Source: Cyanobium sp. PCC 7001
GTDB taxonomy: Bacteria; Cyanobacteriota; Cyanobacteriia; PCC-6307; Cyanobiaceae
Direction: 5' to 3'
Assembly: GCF_000155635.1 (NCBI RefSeq)
Contig: NZ_DS990556.1
Span: forward strand, 2,186,052 to 2,250,051
DNA length: 64,000 bases
Each line of letters opens with the position of its first letter. Within the stretch, counting starts at the first letter, position 1. Below are positions 52,529-61,455 of the stretch, one piece after another. A program made the translations under genes and the position numbers. The notes below the pieces were generated by a model. That model ran no database searches, was not told the DNA's origin, and was given only the letters and a program-made list of their open reading frames with translations.

Positions 52529-53224
52529 ATGGCCGAGCATCAGAACCGTCGTCACCAGATCAACTACCTCCGCACCCTCAGCGGTGTGGTGGGGATGATC
52601 CGCAACCCCGAGGGCACCGAGTCGGTGTTCGACATCGAGGACGGGCTGCGCCGCTCCGGCGCCATGGACAGTTTCGAGGCCCGGGTGGCGGGCCTGCCCG
52701 GCGTACGGGAGCTGATGGAGGAGCGCTACCTGGCCCAGCCCCTCGATGTGGACATGCTCGCCGCCATGCCGGCCGGCAGCCTGGGCCACGCCCTGGCCCG
52801 CCACCTGATCGACCACGGCTTCGATCCCGACTACTACCGCAAGGTGGAGGTGAAGAGCGACCTGGACTGGATCCTGATGCGCATGCGTCAGAGCCACGAC
52901 ATCTGGCACGTGGTGACGGGCATCGGCACCGACCGGGTGGGCGAGATCGCCCTCAAGGCCTTCGAACTGGCCCAGACCTGGCGGCCGATGGCCGCCGTGA
53001 TCACCTGTGGCGGCCTGCTGCGCTACCTGCTCAAGGATCCGGAGCAGATGGGCGCGGTGCTGGGGGGCATCGGCCATGGCTACCAGCTCGGCTACAAGGC
53101 CCAGCCCCTGCTGGCCCAGCGCTGGGAAGAGCACTGGAGCCGTCCGCTGGAGGAGTGGCGCCGGATGGTGGGGCTTCCTGAGCAGCCCATTCCCGAGCAG
53201 CCCGGTACACCGGCCGTGGCCTGA
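52529..53224 (+). CDS. Coq4-family protein
   Basis: 231 aa. The Coq4 metal-binding signature HD-x2-H-x11-E is intact in SHDIWHVVTGIGTDRVGEIA, following RMRQ. Coq4 is a ubiquinone biosynthesis factor in mitochondria; cyanobacteria make plastoquinone instead, so a role in plastoquinone or another quinone step is inferred, not shown. The C-terminus contains repeated P-E-Q elements. Sits alone between gshB and the convergent patatin gene. Confidence 0.88.
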   Translation: MAEHQNRRHQINYLRTLSGVVGMIRNPEGTESVFDIEDGLRRSGAMDSFEARVAGLPGVRELMEERYLAQPLDVDMLAAMPAGSLGHALARHLIDHGFDPDYYRKVEVKSDLDWILMRMRQSHDIWHVVTGIGTDRVGEIALKAFELAQTWRPMAAVITCGGLLRYLLKDPEQMGAVLGGIGHGYQLGYKAQPLLAQRWEEHWSRPLEEWRRMVGLPEQPIPEQPGTPAVA

Positions 53225-53251
53225 GTACCCTTCCGCCCAGTTCCGCCCGCT

Positions 53252-55006
53252 TCAGCGTCGCTGCGGCCAGCCTTCCTTCAGGCGGGCGTGGACCGTGGCA
53301 TAGCCCTGGTCATAGATCTCCCGGTAGCGCTTCCAGTCGAGAAACGGAAAGCTGCCGATGTCGGGGCGCAGGATCAGATCGGCCAGCCGCTCCTGGGCCT
53401 GGGTGGCGGCGTGGGAGCCGCACATCATGGCGTCGATGATCGTGCGCCCCAGCGACGGTGGCGTGCGGGGTGCGCCGGCGTCCGCGGCACTGCCCCCGGA
53501 GGCGGCCGGGGCGGCGTCGGGGTCGGGATCGAGGGAGATGGCCACCACCCGCCCGTCACTGGCCCGGCGGGCCGCCGCCACCGGCAGGTTGTTGAGAATG
53601 CCCCCATCCACGTGCAGATGGCCCCGGGCATCCGCCACGGGGGGGAAGATCCCCGGCACCGACATGCTGGCGATCACGGCGTCGGGAATCGTGCCGGTGC
53701 TCCAGGTTTCCAGCTGGTTGGTGGTGAGGTTGGTGGAGAAGCAGCGCAGCGGCAGCCAGCTGTCCTGAATCCGGGCAGTGCCGAAGAAGCGCTCCAGCTC
53801 GATTCGGGAGTTGCGCAGGGTGAACAGCGATCCCCGGGGCAGGGTGAAGGAGTAGGGCCGGGCCTTGATGATCACCCGTTCCAGGTTGTCGAAGATCTCG
53901 GCCGCCGGCAGCTCGAAGGAGGCGAGGGACGCCACCAGCGAGCCGATGCTCACCCCCATCACCATGTCGAAATCGCGCAGGCCCAGCTCCTCCAGGGCCG
54001 CCAGGGCGCCGATGTGGGCGAACCCCCTGGCGCCGCCGCCCCCGAGCACCAGCACGTTCTGCCGCCGCAGCGTGGCCCTGGCCAACCGCTCGAGGTGGGC
54101 GGGCCGGCCGGGCTGCAGGTTGAGCACCTGGGCGAAGGCCTGGCTGGTGGCCCAGTCGTGGGAGCGGGGCTGCTGCTGCTCGAGGGGCCAGAGCCGCACC
54201 AGCAGGGCTTCGCCGTCGGCGGCCTCGGGCAGGCTGATCCGGCTCGCTGCGCCGTCGCAGAGGATCAGCAGCCGGTCGATCAGCAGCCGGTTGCGGCGGC
54301 TCACGGCCCTGGGGTCCCGGTTCACGATCAGCTGGGGCCGGCCCGTGCGGGTGGCCTCGATCAGCTGGGCGTGGAGCCGGGCCTCCGGATCGTTCTCTCC
54401 ATCCACGCGGCCGTCCGTGTCGTCGGGCTTCAGGCCGTCGAGCTCCAGGTCCGGCAGGATTCCCAGCTGCCCGCACAGCTGCCGCAGCCGGGCCGGCAGC
54501 TGACCCAGCGCTTCCGCCGTCAGCGCCGAACCCGGGCTGGCGAGGTGGAGCACGATCGTCTCCAGCGGCATGCTGCCGGGATTGCGGCCGATCGAGGCCG
54601 CCTCCGCCAGCGCAGCGATGAACCGGCTCTGCAGACAGGGCTGGCATTGGAGCAGCTGATCCAGCTGGCTCCGGTCGAACTCCAGGTAGTCCACGGCCGT
54701 GAGGGCCAGGGCCGTGGCGGAGCGGGGTTCACCGCTCAGGGGGCCGTATTCCCCCACCAGCTCGCCCGCCACCACCTTGCGGAAGAAGCTGCCGGGCTGG
54801 CCCGCGTCGCCGGTGTGGAGGCCCAGCACCCCCTGGAGCACGAGATAGGCATGGGCACCGAGGTCACCCCGGCGGAACAGTTCGGCTCCCTCCTCGATCC
54901 GGCCGCGGCGGGGTGCCAGGGCCGTGATCTGGCCTGGATCGAGGCCCGCGAGCAGGCCGGACCCCGAAAGGGCACTGCCCAACAGCGCCGTGAGCTCCGT
55001 CGTCAT
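53252..55006 (-). CDS. patatin-like phospholipase with cyclic-nucleotide-binding domain
   Basis: 584 aa. Residues about 20-140 form a cNMP-binding domain (RGRIEEGAELFRRGDLGAHAYLVLQGVLGL, GELVGEYGPLSGEPRSATALALT in parts). The C-terminal patatin domain has the oxyanion loop GGGGARGFAHIGALAALEEL, nucleophile Ser in GVSIGSLVA and the catalytic Asp in VDGGILNNLP. It belongs to the neuropathy-target-esterase-like group, in which nucleotide binding may regulate lysophospholipase activity. Last 22-residue basic tail DQGYATVHARLKEGWPQRR is normal for the group. Confidence 0.93.
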   Translation of the reverse strand: MTTELTALLGSALSGSGLLAGLDPGQITALAPRRGRIEEGAELFRRGDLGAHAYLVLQGVLGLHTGDAGQPGSFFRKVVAGELVGEYGPLSGEPRSATALALTAVDYLEFDRSQLDQLLQCQPCLQSRFIAALAEAASIGRNPGSMPLETIVLHLASPGSALTAEALGQLPARLRQLCGQLGILPDLELDGLKPDDTDGRVDGENDPEARLHAQLIEATRTGRPQLIVNRDPRAVSRRNRLLIDRLLILCDGAASRISLPEAADGEALLVRLWPLEQQQPRSHDWATSQAFAQVLNLQPGRPAHLERLARATLRRQNVLVLGGGGARGFAHIGALAALEELGLRDFDMVMGVSIGSLVASLASFELPAAEIFDNLERVIIKARPYSFTLPRGSLFTLRNSRIELERFFGTARIQDSWLPLRCFSTNLTTNQLETWSTGTIPDAVIASMSVPGIFPPVADARGHLHVDGGILNNLPVAAARRASDGRVVAISLDPDPDAAPAASGGSAADAGAPRTPPSLGRTIIDAMMCGSHAATQAQERLADLILRPDIGSFPFLDWKRYREIYDQGYATVHARLKEGWPQRR

Positions 55007-55039
55007 CGTGATCCTGGGGTCTCGGAGATCCTGGGGTGT

Positions 55040-56434
55040 TCAGAGCGGCAGGCCTGCCACTGCCGGGGGGGGCTGGGGCAGGTTGAGCTGCTGTTGGAGC
55101 ACGCCCAGTTTGAGCGCCACCTCCTGCAGTTCCCGGTCCACGGCCGAGCCTGGCACCAGGCCCGCCCCGGCGGTGAGCTCCAGCTGGCGCCCCTCCACCG
55201 TGCCGCTGCGGATCGCCACCCGCAGATCCAGATCGCCGGCACTGTCGATCCAGCCGATCGGGGCGGCGTAGTGGCCGCGCTCGAAGGGCTCGAGGCTGCG
55301 CAGCCATGCCATCGCCTCGCGCCGCGGCAGGCCGGCCACGGCCGGGGTGGGGTGGAGGGCGCCGGCGATCGCCAGGGGAGGCTGAGCCCCCAGGCGGGCG
55401 CTGATCGGGCTGTGCAGATGCACCAGCTGGCCGTGGCGGGCGAGGCGCGGATGGCGGGGGCGATGGGGTGTCAGGCCGCAGCGGGTGAGCACGGCGGTGA
55501 TGGTGTCCACCACAAGCTCATGTTCCAGCCGGTCCTTGGTGGACTGCAGCAGGGCCGCGGCGCGCCCATCGGCCGGGGCGGTGCCGGCCAGGGCATCGCT
55601 GCGCAGCTGCCCCTGGCGCACGGTGAGCAGCCGCTCCGGGGAGGCGGCGATCAGGGCCGATCCCACGCTGCGCTGCCACATCAGGCGGCAGCTGCCGCTC
55701 TGGTGCCGCCGCAGCGGTGCCAGCAGGTCGAGGGGATCCGGGGTGGTGCTCAGGCTGAGCTGCTGGCGCACCGCCAGCACCAGCTTCTGCAGGGCGTCGC
55801 CCTCCACCAGCTCCAGGGCCCGGGCGGCCGCCAGGCGGTAGTGCTCCTGCCAGGGGGAGCGCAGGGCCACGGCGATCCGGTCCGCCCGCGGCGGCTCCGT
55901 CGCGCAGCGCTCCAGGTGGCGGGCCGTCTCCCAGAGCTCCTCCGCCAGGCTGCGGGCGGTCACGTCACCGCCGAGGGGACGCTGCAGCCGCAGCCAGCAG
56001 CGATGGCCATGGCGGCTCAGCTGCCAGCGGGGCAGAACCGCCTGCACCCCGGGAATGGCCGCCGTGGAGCTCTCCAGCGGGGCGTCGAAGAAGGCGAAGG
56101 CCAGCAGCACCCGCGGCCGCGCCAGGGGCGGGCAGGCATCGGGCTGACCCGCAAGCCGGCTGAGGCTGGCACTGGCGAAGCGCTGGGCCAGCTCGAACCG
56201 CCGGGGGCCGCTCAGCTCCAGGCTGTTGGTGCGGCCGCTGGCGGCGATGCAGAGCCCCGGGGCTCCGTCCCAGAGGAAGCGGAAGCTCTCTCCCCCCTCC
56301 AGCTGGGGGAGCAGGGCCATCGGGTCGCGCGGCGCCATCGGCACCGCCAGGCTGAGCACACCCTCCTCGTCCGCCAGCCGGGCGCCCTCGCTGGCCAGGG
56401 CCAGCAGATCGGTGAAGGAATCGGGTGCCAGCAA
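55040..56434 (-). CDS. menF: isochorismate synthase
   Basis: A 464-aa chorismate-utilising enzyme catalysing chorismate to isochorismate, the entry to phylloquinone. Signature segments: DALAGTAPADGRAAALLQSTKDRLEHELVVDTI in pieces, HPTPAVAGLPRREAM and AGAGLVPGSAVDRELQE. Length normal for the MenF/EntC class. It is divergent from menA with 75 bp between starts, so both men genes may share control. Called MenF rather than PabB/TrpE because of the men neighbours. Confidence 0.92.
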   Translation of the reverse strand: MLAPDSFTDLLALASEGARLADEEGVLSLAVPMAPRDPMALLPQLEGGESFRFLWDGAPGLCIAASGRTNSLELSGPRRFELAQRFASASLSRLAGQPDACPPLARPRVLLAFAFFDAPLESSTAAIPGVQAVLPRWQLSRHGHRCWLRLQRPLGGDVTARSLAEELWETARHLERCATEPPRADRIAVALRSPWQEHYRLAAARALELVEGDALQKLVLAVRQQLSLSTTPDPLDLLAPLRRHQSGSCRLMWQRSVGSALIAASPERLLTVRQGQLRSDALAGTAPADGRAAALLQSTKDRLEHELVVDTITAVLTRCGLTPHRPRHPRLARHGQLVHLHSPISARLGAQPPLAIAGALHPTPAVAGLPRREAMAWLRSLEPFERGHYAAPIGWIDSAGDLDLRVAIRSGTVEGRQLELTAGAGLVPGSAVDRELQEVALKLGVLQQQLNLPQPPPAVAGLPL

Positions 56435-56509
56435 CGGCTGGGGCCTGAAGGCGCCGCGAAGAGCTGCTCAAATGTATGGGTCCCGCCGCGGTTGCCGCCT
56501 TCGGTCCCC

Positions 56510-57478
56510 ATGCCTGAGCCCGAGGTCGTCGCAAGCCGTTACGCCGATGCCACGCCCGCTGCGGCACCAGGGCCGGCGGGCCGCCGTGATCTCTGGAAGG
56601 CTGCCCTCAAATGGCCGATGTACGCGGTGGCGGTGATGCCCGTGCTGCTGGCCGCCGGCTGGCGCTGGGGGCGCGGTGAGGCCGTGCGGCTCGATCAGCT
56701 GCTGCTCTTCCTCGGGGCGGCCGTGCTGTTGCTGGCCTGGGAGAACCTGGCCAATGACGTCTTCGACGCGGATACCGGCGTGGACACCCGCGGCAAGCCC
56801 CATTCGGTGGTGAACCTCACCGGCCGGCGCGACCGGGTGGCGCTCCTGGCCAACGGGGCCCTGGCGCTGGGGCTGCTGCTGATGGCCCTGGTGGCCTGGC
56901 GCAGCACGCCGCTGGTGCTCGGGCTGGTGCTGGGCTGCTGCGGCCTGGGCTACCTCTACCAGGGGCCGCCGTTCCGCCTGGGCTACCGCGGCCTGGGCGA
57001 GCCCCTGTGCTGGCTGGCCTTCGGGCCCCTGGCCACCGCCGCCGGACTGCTGGCCCTGGCCCCGCCCACCGACGCCGCCATTCCCTGGCGCTCGGCCCTT
57101 GCCCTCGGCAGCGGCCCGGCCCTGGCCACCACCCTGGTGCTGTTCTGCTCCCATTTCCACCAGGTGGAGGAGGATGCGGCCTACGGCAAGCGTTCGCCGG
57201 TGGTGCAGCTGGGCCCCCGCACCGCCGCCGCCCTGGTGCCCTGGTTCGTGGCCTCCAGCCTGGCCCTGCAGTGGGCGCCGGTGCTGGCGGGAGTCTGGCC
57301 CCTCACCGCCCTGCTCGGCGCCGTCGGCCTTGCTCCAGCCCGGGCGCTGATCGCCCTGCTGCAGCAGCATCACCATGCGCCCGAGCGGATCGTGGGCAGC
57401 AAGTTCCTGGCGCTGCGCTTCCAGACCTTCAACGGCCTGGGTCTGGCGCTGGGTCTGGCCCTGGGGCGGTGGTTCTGA
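56510..57478 (+). CDS. menA: 1,4-dihydroxy-2-naphthoate phytyltransferase
   Basis: A 322-aa UbiA-superfamily membrane prenyltransferase with about nine hydrophobic helices. The two Asp-rich loops are visible: NDVFDADTGVDTRGKPHS and HFHQVEEDAAYGKRSPVV. In cyanobacteria it attaches phytyl to DHNA on the way to phylloquinone for photosystem I. The ATG at 56510 is used; the long open frame before it is antisense to the patatin and menF genes. Confidence 0.95.
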   Translation: MPEPEVVASRYADATPAAAPGPAGRRDLWKAALKWPMYAVAVMPVLLAAGWRWGRGEAVRLDQLLLFLGAAVLLLAWENLANDVFDADTGVDTRGKPHSVVNLTGRRDRVALLANGALALGLLLMALVAWRSTPLVLGLVLGCCGLGYLYQGPPFRLGYRGLGEPLCWLAFGPLATAAGLLALAPPTDAAIPWRSALALGSGPALATTLVLFCSHFHQVEEDAAYGKRSPVVQLGPRTAAALVPWFVASSLALQWAPVLAGVWPLTALLGAVGLAPARALIALLQQHHHAPERIVGSKFLALRFQTFNGLGLALGLALGRWF

Positions 57479-57480
57479 CG

Positions 57481-58491
57481 GTGGTGGTGCGCCCGCCCGC
57501 CACGACCGCCCAGGGGGACACCCCGCTCCAGCTGCAGTGGAGGCCGTTTCGTGCCGTGCTGCCGCGACCGCTGCGCACGGCCCGCGGCACGATCGAGGCG
57601 AAACAGGGATGGCTGCTGCGCCTGGAAGCAGAGAGCGACGGCGTCGGCTGGGGGGAGGCCGCCCCCCTGCTGGAGGGTTCACCCGCTCTCGAGGCGGCGA
57701 TCGCCGACCTCCCTGCCCGGCTGACGCGCCGGGAGCTGGAGGAACGCCTGCGACACGGCTTCGGCTACGGCACCGCATCCCGCTGCCTGGCCTTCGCGCT
57801 CGGAGCCGCCCTGGCGGAACTGGAGGGCCTGCCCCTGGAGCGCTGGCGCACGGCCCCGCCCGGGGCCGTGCTGCTGCCGGCCGGCGAAGCCGCCCTGGCC
57901 GCCCTGGAGGGGGTCATGGCCACGGCCGGCCTCCCTCATCCCACGGTGTTCAAGTGGAAGGTGGCCACCCACGACGACGCCCTGGAGCGGCAGGTGCTGG
58001 AGCAGCTGCTGCAGCGGCTGCCCGCCACGGCGGGCCTTCGGCTCGATGCCAACGGCGGCTGGACCCGCGCCACCGCCTGGGGCTGGGCCGAGCGGCTGGC
58101 CACCGAACCCCGGCTCCACTGGCTGGAGCAGCCGCTGCCCCCCGCCGATCCCGACGGCCTGCTGGCCCTGGCCCGCCGCCTGCCGGTGGCGCTGGATGAA
58201 TCCCTCCAGCACCATCCCGACCTCACCCGGCACTGGCCGTCCTGGCAGGTGCGGCGTCCCAGTCAGGAGGGCGACCCCCGGCCCCTGCTGACGTCCCTGG
58301 AGCGGGGAACGCCGGGACTGATGCTCAGCAGTTCGTTCGAAACGGGCATCGGCCGCCGCTGGCTGGAGCATCTGGCGGCCCTGCAGTGGGCCGGACCCAC
58401 GCCGACAGCGCCTGGGATGGCGAGCCAGTGGCAGCCCACCGGGCCACTGGCCGCCGCGGATCCTGCCGAGGTGTGGCGGGCGGCGGCGTGA
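57481..58491 (+). CDS. menC: o-succinylbenzoate synthase
   Basis: A 336-aa enolase-superfamily member dehydrating SHCHC to o-succinylbenzoate. The KxK acid/base motif is VFKWKVA, metal ligands lie in RLDANGGW, WLEQPLP and VALDES, and the end has MLSSSFETGIGR. The lysine expected after the third metal ligand in MenC (within a VIKP-type strand) is replaced by Arg (VRRPSQEGDP). Starts at one of three consecutive GTGs (57481, 57484, 57487), 2 bp after menA. The stop overlaps the menE start by 4 bp (GTGA). Confidence 0.92.
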   Translation: MVVRPPATTAQGDTPLQLQWRPFRAVLPRPLRTARGTIEAKQGWLLRLEAESDGVGWGEAAPLLEGSPALEAAIADLPARLTRRELEERLRHGFGYGTASRCLAFALGAALAELEGLPLERWRTAPPGAVLLPAGEAALAALEGVMATAGLPHPTVFKWKVATHDDALERQVLEQLLQRLPATAGLRLDANGGWTRATAWGWAERLATEPRLHWLEQPLPPADPDGLLALARRLPVALDESLQHHPDLTRHWPSWQVRRPSQEGDPRPLLTSLERGTPGLMLSSSFETGIGRRWLEHLAALQWAGPTPTAPGMASQWQPTGPLAAADPAEVWRAAA

Positions 58492-59747
58492 GGCCGGCGC
58501 CGCTGGCGGCGCTGGAGGCGGCCTGGGCCGGCGGCCGGCTGGCGGCCCTGGCGGCACCGCAGGAGCGCGAAGCGCTGGACGCGGCCCTGGGGCCCGCTGG
58601 GCTGGAGCGCCTGGCCGAGCGGTGGGGAGCGGGCGTGGTGGTGGGCAGCGGCGGCAGCAGTGGCGGTCGCCGCTGGTGCCTGCAGCCCCGCGCCCATCTC
58701 GAGGCGTCGGCCGCGGCCACGGCCGGCTGGGTGCGCGCCATCGGCCTCGATCCAGCCGCCTGCCTGCACCTCAATCCCCTGCCGGCGCACCACGTGAGTG
58801 GCCTGATGCCCTGGCTGCGGGCGCGGCAGTGGGGCGGCACCCACCGCCTGATTCCCCCCGAATGGATGCGGCAGCCCGGCGAGCTGGCTGCCCGACTGCC
58901 GCTGACCCGGCCGGGTTCCCTCCAGGCCGCGCCCGCCCTGCTCTCGTTGGTGCCCACCCAGCTGGGCCGGGTGATGGCCGATCCCGCCGGACTCGACTGG
59001 CTGCGGCGGCTCGCCGTGATCTGGGTCGGTGGTGCCCCGCTGCCCTCTGCCCTGGCCGCCCGGGCCCGTGGGGCCGGCCTGCGCCTGTCGCCCTGCTACG
59101 GCACCACCGAAACGGCGGCCATGGTGACCGCCCTGCGGCCGGAACGGTTCCTGGCCGGCGTGGAGGGGTGCGGCCCGGCTTTGCCCGGGGTGGAGCTGAG
59201 GCTGGCGCCGGGCTCCGGGGCCCTGGAGGTGCGCTGCGGTCGCCTGAGTCCGGGCGTGGTGCGAGATGGGGCGCTGCGGCCGCTGCCGGGGCTGAATCAG
59301 GGCTGGTGGGGCAGTGGCGACGGGGGCAGCCTCGGCGCCGAGGGCCTGCGGGTGCTGGGCCGGATCGATGGGGCCCTCCACAGCGGCGGGGAAACCGTGT
59401 TTCCCGAGCAGATCGAAGCGAGGATCCGCGAGCTGGCGGCCGAACGCGACTGGCCGCTTCAGGAGGTGCTGCTGCTCGGCAGGCCTCATCCCGACTGGGG
59501 AGAACGGCTGGTGGCCCTGGTGCGCCCGGCTCCGGGGGGCGATGCGGCGGCCCTGTGCCGCCAGCTGGCCTCGGTGGCGGGGTCCTGGGTACCGGCGGAG
59601 CGGCCCGCCCGGTGGTTGTGCTGCCCGGGCCTGGAGCCAACTCCCTTGGGGAAATGGGAACGGGGGCGTTGGCAGCGGTGGCTCCGATCGCTAGAAGCAG
59701 GGGATCACCCGAACGATGGCACTGCCGCCGATGTCCACCCTGAGTGA
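58488..59747 (+). CDS. menE: o-succinylbenzoate-CoA ligase
   Basis: A 419-aa ANL-superfamily adenylating enzyme. Present are a glycine/serine loop in altered form (GSGGSSGGRRW), YGTTETAAM, GRIDGALHSGGETVFP and the catalytic Lys of PLGKWERG. A little shorter than typical MenE with a compact N-terminus. Activates OSB as its CoA ester for MenB. GTG start inside menC suggests translational coupling; completes a menA-menC-menE run. The TM2 gene begins inside its last codons. Confidence 0.9.
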   Translation: MRPAPLAALEAAWAGGRLAALAAPQEREALDAALGPAGLERLAERWGAGVVVGSGGSSGGRRWCLQPRAHLEASAAATAGWVRAIGLDPAACLHLNPLPAHHVSGLMPWLRARQWGGTHRLIPPEWMRQPGELAARLPLTRPGSLQAAPALLSLVPTQLGRVMADPAGLDWLRRLAVIWVGGAPLPSALAARARGAGLRLSPCYGTTETAAMVTALRPERFLAGVEGCGPALPGVELRLAPGSGALEVRCGRLSPGVVRDGALRPLPGLNQGWWGSGDGGSLGAEGLRVLGRIDGALHSGGETVFPEQIEARIRELAAERDWPLQEVLLLGRPHPDWGERLVALVRPAPGGDAAALCRQLASVAGSWVPAERPARWLCCPGLEPTPLGKWERGRWQRWLRSLEAGDHPNDGTAADVHPE

Positions 59748-60009
59748 GAGCGAACTGAGCAACAAGAAGCTGGCGGCGGGCCTCACCGGCATCTTCCTGG
59801 GCGCCTTCGGCGTGCACAAATTCATCCTCGGCTACACCAAGGCCGGCGTGATCATGCTGGTGGTGTCCCTGGCCGGGGGCGTGGTGACCTGTGGCCTGGC
59901 CAGCTTCGTGATCGGGGTGATCGGGCTGATCGAGGGGATCCTCTACCTCACCAAGACCAACGAGGAATTCCAGGCCACCTACATCGATGCGGAGAAGGAC
60001 TGGTTCTGA
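59716..60009 (+). CDS. TM2-domain small membrane protein
   Basis: 97 aa. TM2 signature: KLAAGLTGIFLGAFGVHKFILGYTKAGVIMLV then a second helix (SFVIGVIGLIEGILYL) and a charged C-terminus. The first ATG at 59716 overlaps menE by 32 bp; an in-frame ATG at 59731 gives 92 aa. TM2 proteins are small inner-membrane proteins of unknown function. The stop shares a base with the start of the next small frame (TGATG). Confidence 0.88.
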   Translation: MALPPMSTLSESELSNKKLAAGLTGIFLGAFGVHKFILGYTKAGVIMLVVSLAGGVVTCGLASFVIGVIGLIEGILYLTKTNEEFQATYIDAEKDWF

Positions 60010-60212
60010 TGCGGCCTCCCCGCCGGTTCACCCTCCTGCCCCTGCTGGGGGGCGCCACCCTCAGCGCCGGAGCCTTCGCGGCCATCCCCCAGGACGGGGG
60101 ACTGCCCCTGCTGGCGGTGCTGGCCAGCCTGCTGCCGCTGCAGCTGGCTGCTGTCTACTGGGCTACAACGTCTGCACCCCGCCCAGGCTCGAGGCCTCCA
60201 GCCAGCGGTTGA
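60009..60212 (+). CDS. putative small hydrophobic protein, 67 aa
   Basis: A basic N-terminus (MRPPRRF) precedes two hydrophobic stretches (LLPLLGGATLSAGAFAAI and LPLLAVLASLLPLQLAAVYWA) and a Pro-rich tail. It starts exactly in TGATG with the TM2 gene stop, the coupling pattern used repeatedly in this genome, which is the main reason to accept it. The last 50 bp are antisense to the thioesterase gene. No family recognised. Confidence 0.5.
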   Translation: MRPPRRFTLLPLLGGATLSAGAFAAIPQDGGLPLLAVLASLLPLQLAAVYWATTSAPRPGSRPPASG

Positions 60213-60615
60213 GCGGCTCAGGCAGTGCGCAGCGCTGTCGGCTGGCCGCTGCGATCGCCACATGGCGGGTGAGTCCCTCCGCCGCCGGTTGGTCGTCACA
60301 CACGAAGGCGTAGCGCACCTCGAAGCTGCTGCTGTCCAGGCGGCGCGGAGCGAGCCGGATGGCCAGGGGGTCGCCGCACACCAGGGGGCGCCGGAAATCG
60401 GCCTGGCAGTGCACGATGGGCAGGGCCACGGCAAGCGGATGCCCCGGCGTGGGGAACACCTGGGCGGCGCTGATGCCGTAACGCTCCAGGCTCTCCTCGT
60501 ACGCCTCGTGGCACCATCGCAGCAGCCGCGGCGCATGCAGCACGCCGGCGGCGTCGGTGTCACCGAAGCGCACCCGGCGGCAGAGCAGCAACCAGCTGGA
60601 GGGATCCGGAACCAT
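60163..60615 (-). CDS. 1,4-dihydroxy-2-naphthoyl-CoA thioesterase-like hotdog protein
   Basis: 150 aa, 4HBT hotdog fold. The start MVPDPSSWLLLCRRVRFGDT leads into the catalytic Asp (FGDTDAAGVLHAPRLL) and WCHEAYEESLERYG, the pattern of the cyanobacterial DHNA-CoA thioesterase (Slr0204 type) that releases DHNA before MenA. Location beside menACE supports this assignment. The ATG at 60615 is used; the frame runs further upstream into low-complexity sequence. Confidence 0.88.
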   Translation of the reverse strand: MVPDPSSWLLLCRRVRFGDTDAAGVLHAPRLLRWCHEAYEESLERYGISAAQVFPTPGHPLAVALPIVHCQADFRRPLVCGDPLAIRLAPRRLDSSSFEVRYAFVCDDQPAAEGLTRHVAIAAASRQRCALPEPLNRWLEASSLGGVQTL

Positions 60616-60746
60616 GGCAGGCACGCAGGCAGGTAGGAAGGCAGACAGGGAGTGGGGCAGTGGGGTAGTGGGGCATGGGCTTTCGCCCGCCGTGTTGTAG
60701 CGGCCTCCACCACTGCCTACATTCCGGTGAACACCGGACTGCTGCC

Positions 60747-61433
60747 TTGGCTTCACCTGCCGCCTACGAACAGCCCACCCTGACGCGGGCCTGGCAGGTG
60801 TTCCTGGTGCATGTGCCCACCATGCTGCTGATCTGGGTGGCCACGGCCGTGATCAGCGGGATCGGCTTCGGCATCTACCTGATCATCAACGTGATCGCCT
60901 ACGTGGCCGGTGGCGGCCAGGCCATGACCGACACGGCGGAGGTGGTGGCCATGGTGCTGGGCCAGATCGGCCAGCTGCCGTTTTCCCTGCTCTCCAACCT
61001 GGTGGGGGTGCTGTTCACGGCGGTGCCAGCCCTGCACTACGCCACCGGGGAGACCATCGGCATCGAAGCGGCCTTCCAGGCCCTGTTCCGCAGGCCCTGG
61101 CGCTACCTGCTGGCCGGCCTGCTGTTCAGCATCGTCACCGTGATCGGTCTGCTGCTGTGCGTGCTCCCGGGCATCGCCGTGGCGCTGGTGGGTCCGGTGT
61201 ACGTGAACAAGGTGTTCAACACCGACCTGCCGGTGCTGGAGGCTTTGCGGCTGTCCTTCCAGGCGGTCTTTCGCTCCCCCAAGGGCTGGGAGTTCGTGGG
61301 CATCGAGCTGCTCACCGGCCTGGTGGTGATCGTGGTCACCGTGGTCACCTGCGGACTCGGTGCCCTGGTGGCGGTGCCGGTCTCCAGCTTCTACATCCAG
61401 AACGTGGCCTACCACCGGGGCGTGCTGAGCTGA
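60747..61433 (+). CDS. polytopic membrane protein of unknown function
   Basis: About 228 aa from a TTG (start MASPAAYEQPTLTRAWQVF); an ATG at 60675 would add 24 unlikely residues. Five or six hydrophobic segments, with a repeat of aliphatic helices (WRYLLAGLLFSIVTVIGLLLCVLPGIAVALVGPVYVNKVF in pieces), resembling the DUF975/glycerophosphodiester-phosphodiesterase membrane-domain class. Function unknown. Divergent from the thioesterase gene. Confidence 0.75.
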   Translation: MASPAAYEQPTLTRAWQVFLVHVPTMLLIWVATAVISGIGFGIYLIINVIAYVAGGGQAMTDTAEVVAMVLGQIGQLPFSLLSNLVGVLFTAVPALHYATGETIGIEAAFQALFRRPWRYLLAGLLFSIVTVIGLLLCVLPGIAVALVGPVYVNKVFNTDLPVLEALRLSFQAVFRSPKGWEFVGIELLTGLVVIVVTVVTCGLGALVAVPVSSFYIQNVAYHRGVLS

Positions 61434-61455
61434 ACGCCGCTGCCGCCAGCCCGCC

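Noticed and set aside
53288..56509. Long plus-strand open frame before menA
   Set aside because: It is Gln/Gly/His-rich low-complexity translation antisense to the patatin and menF genes; only the menA part matches a family.
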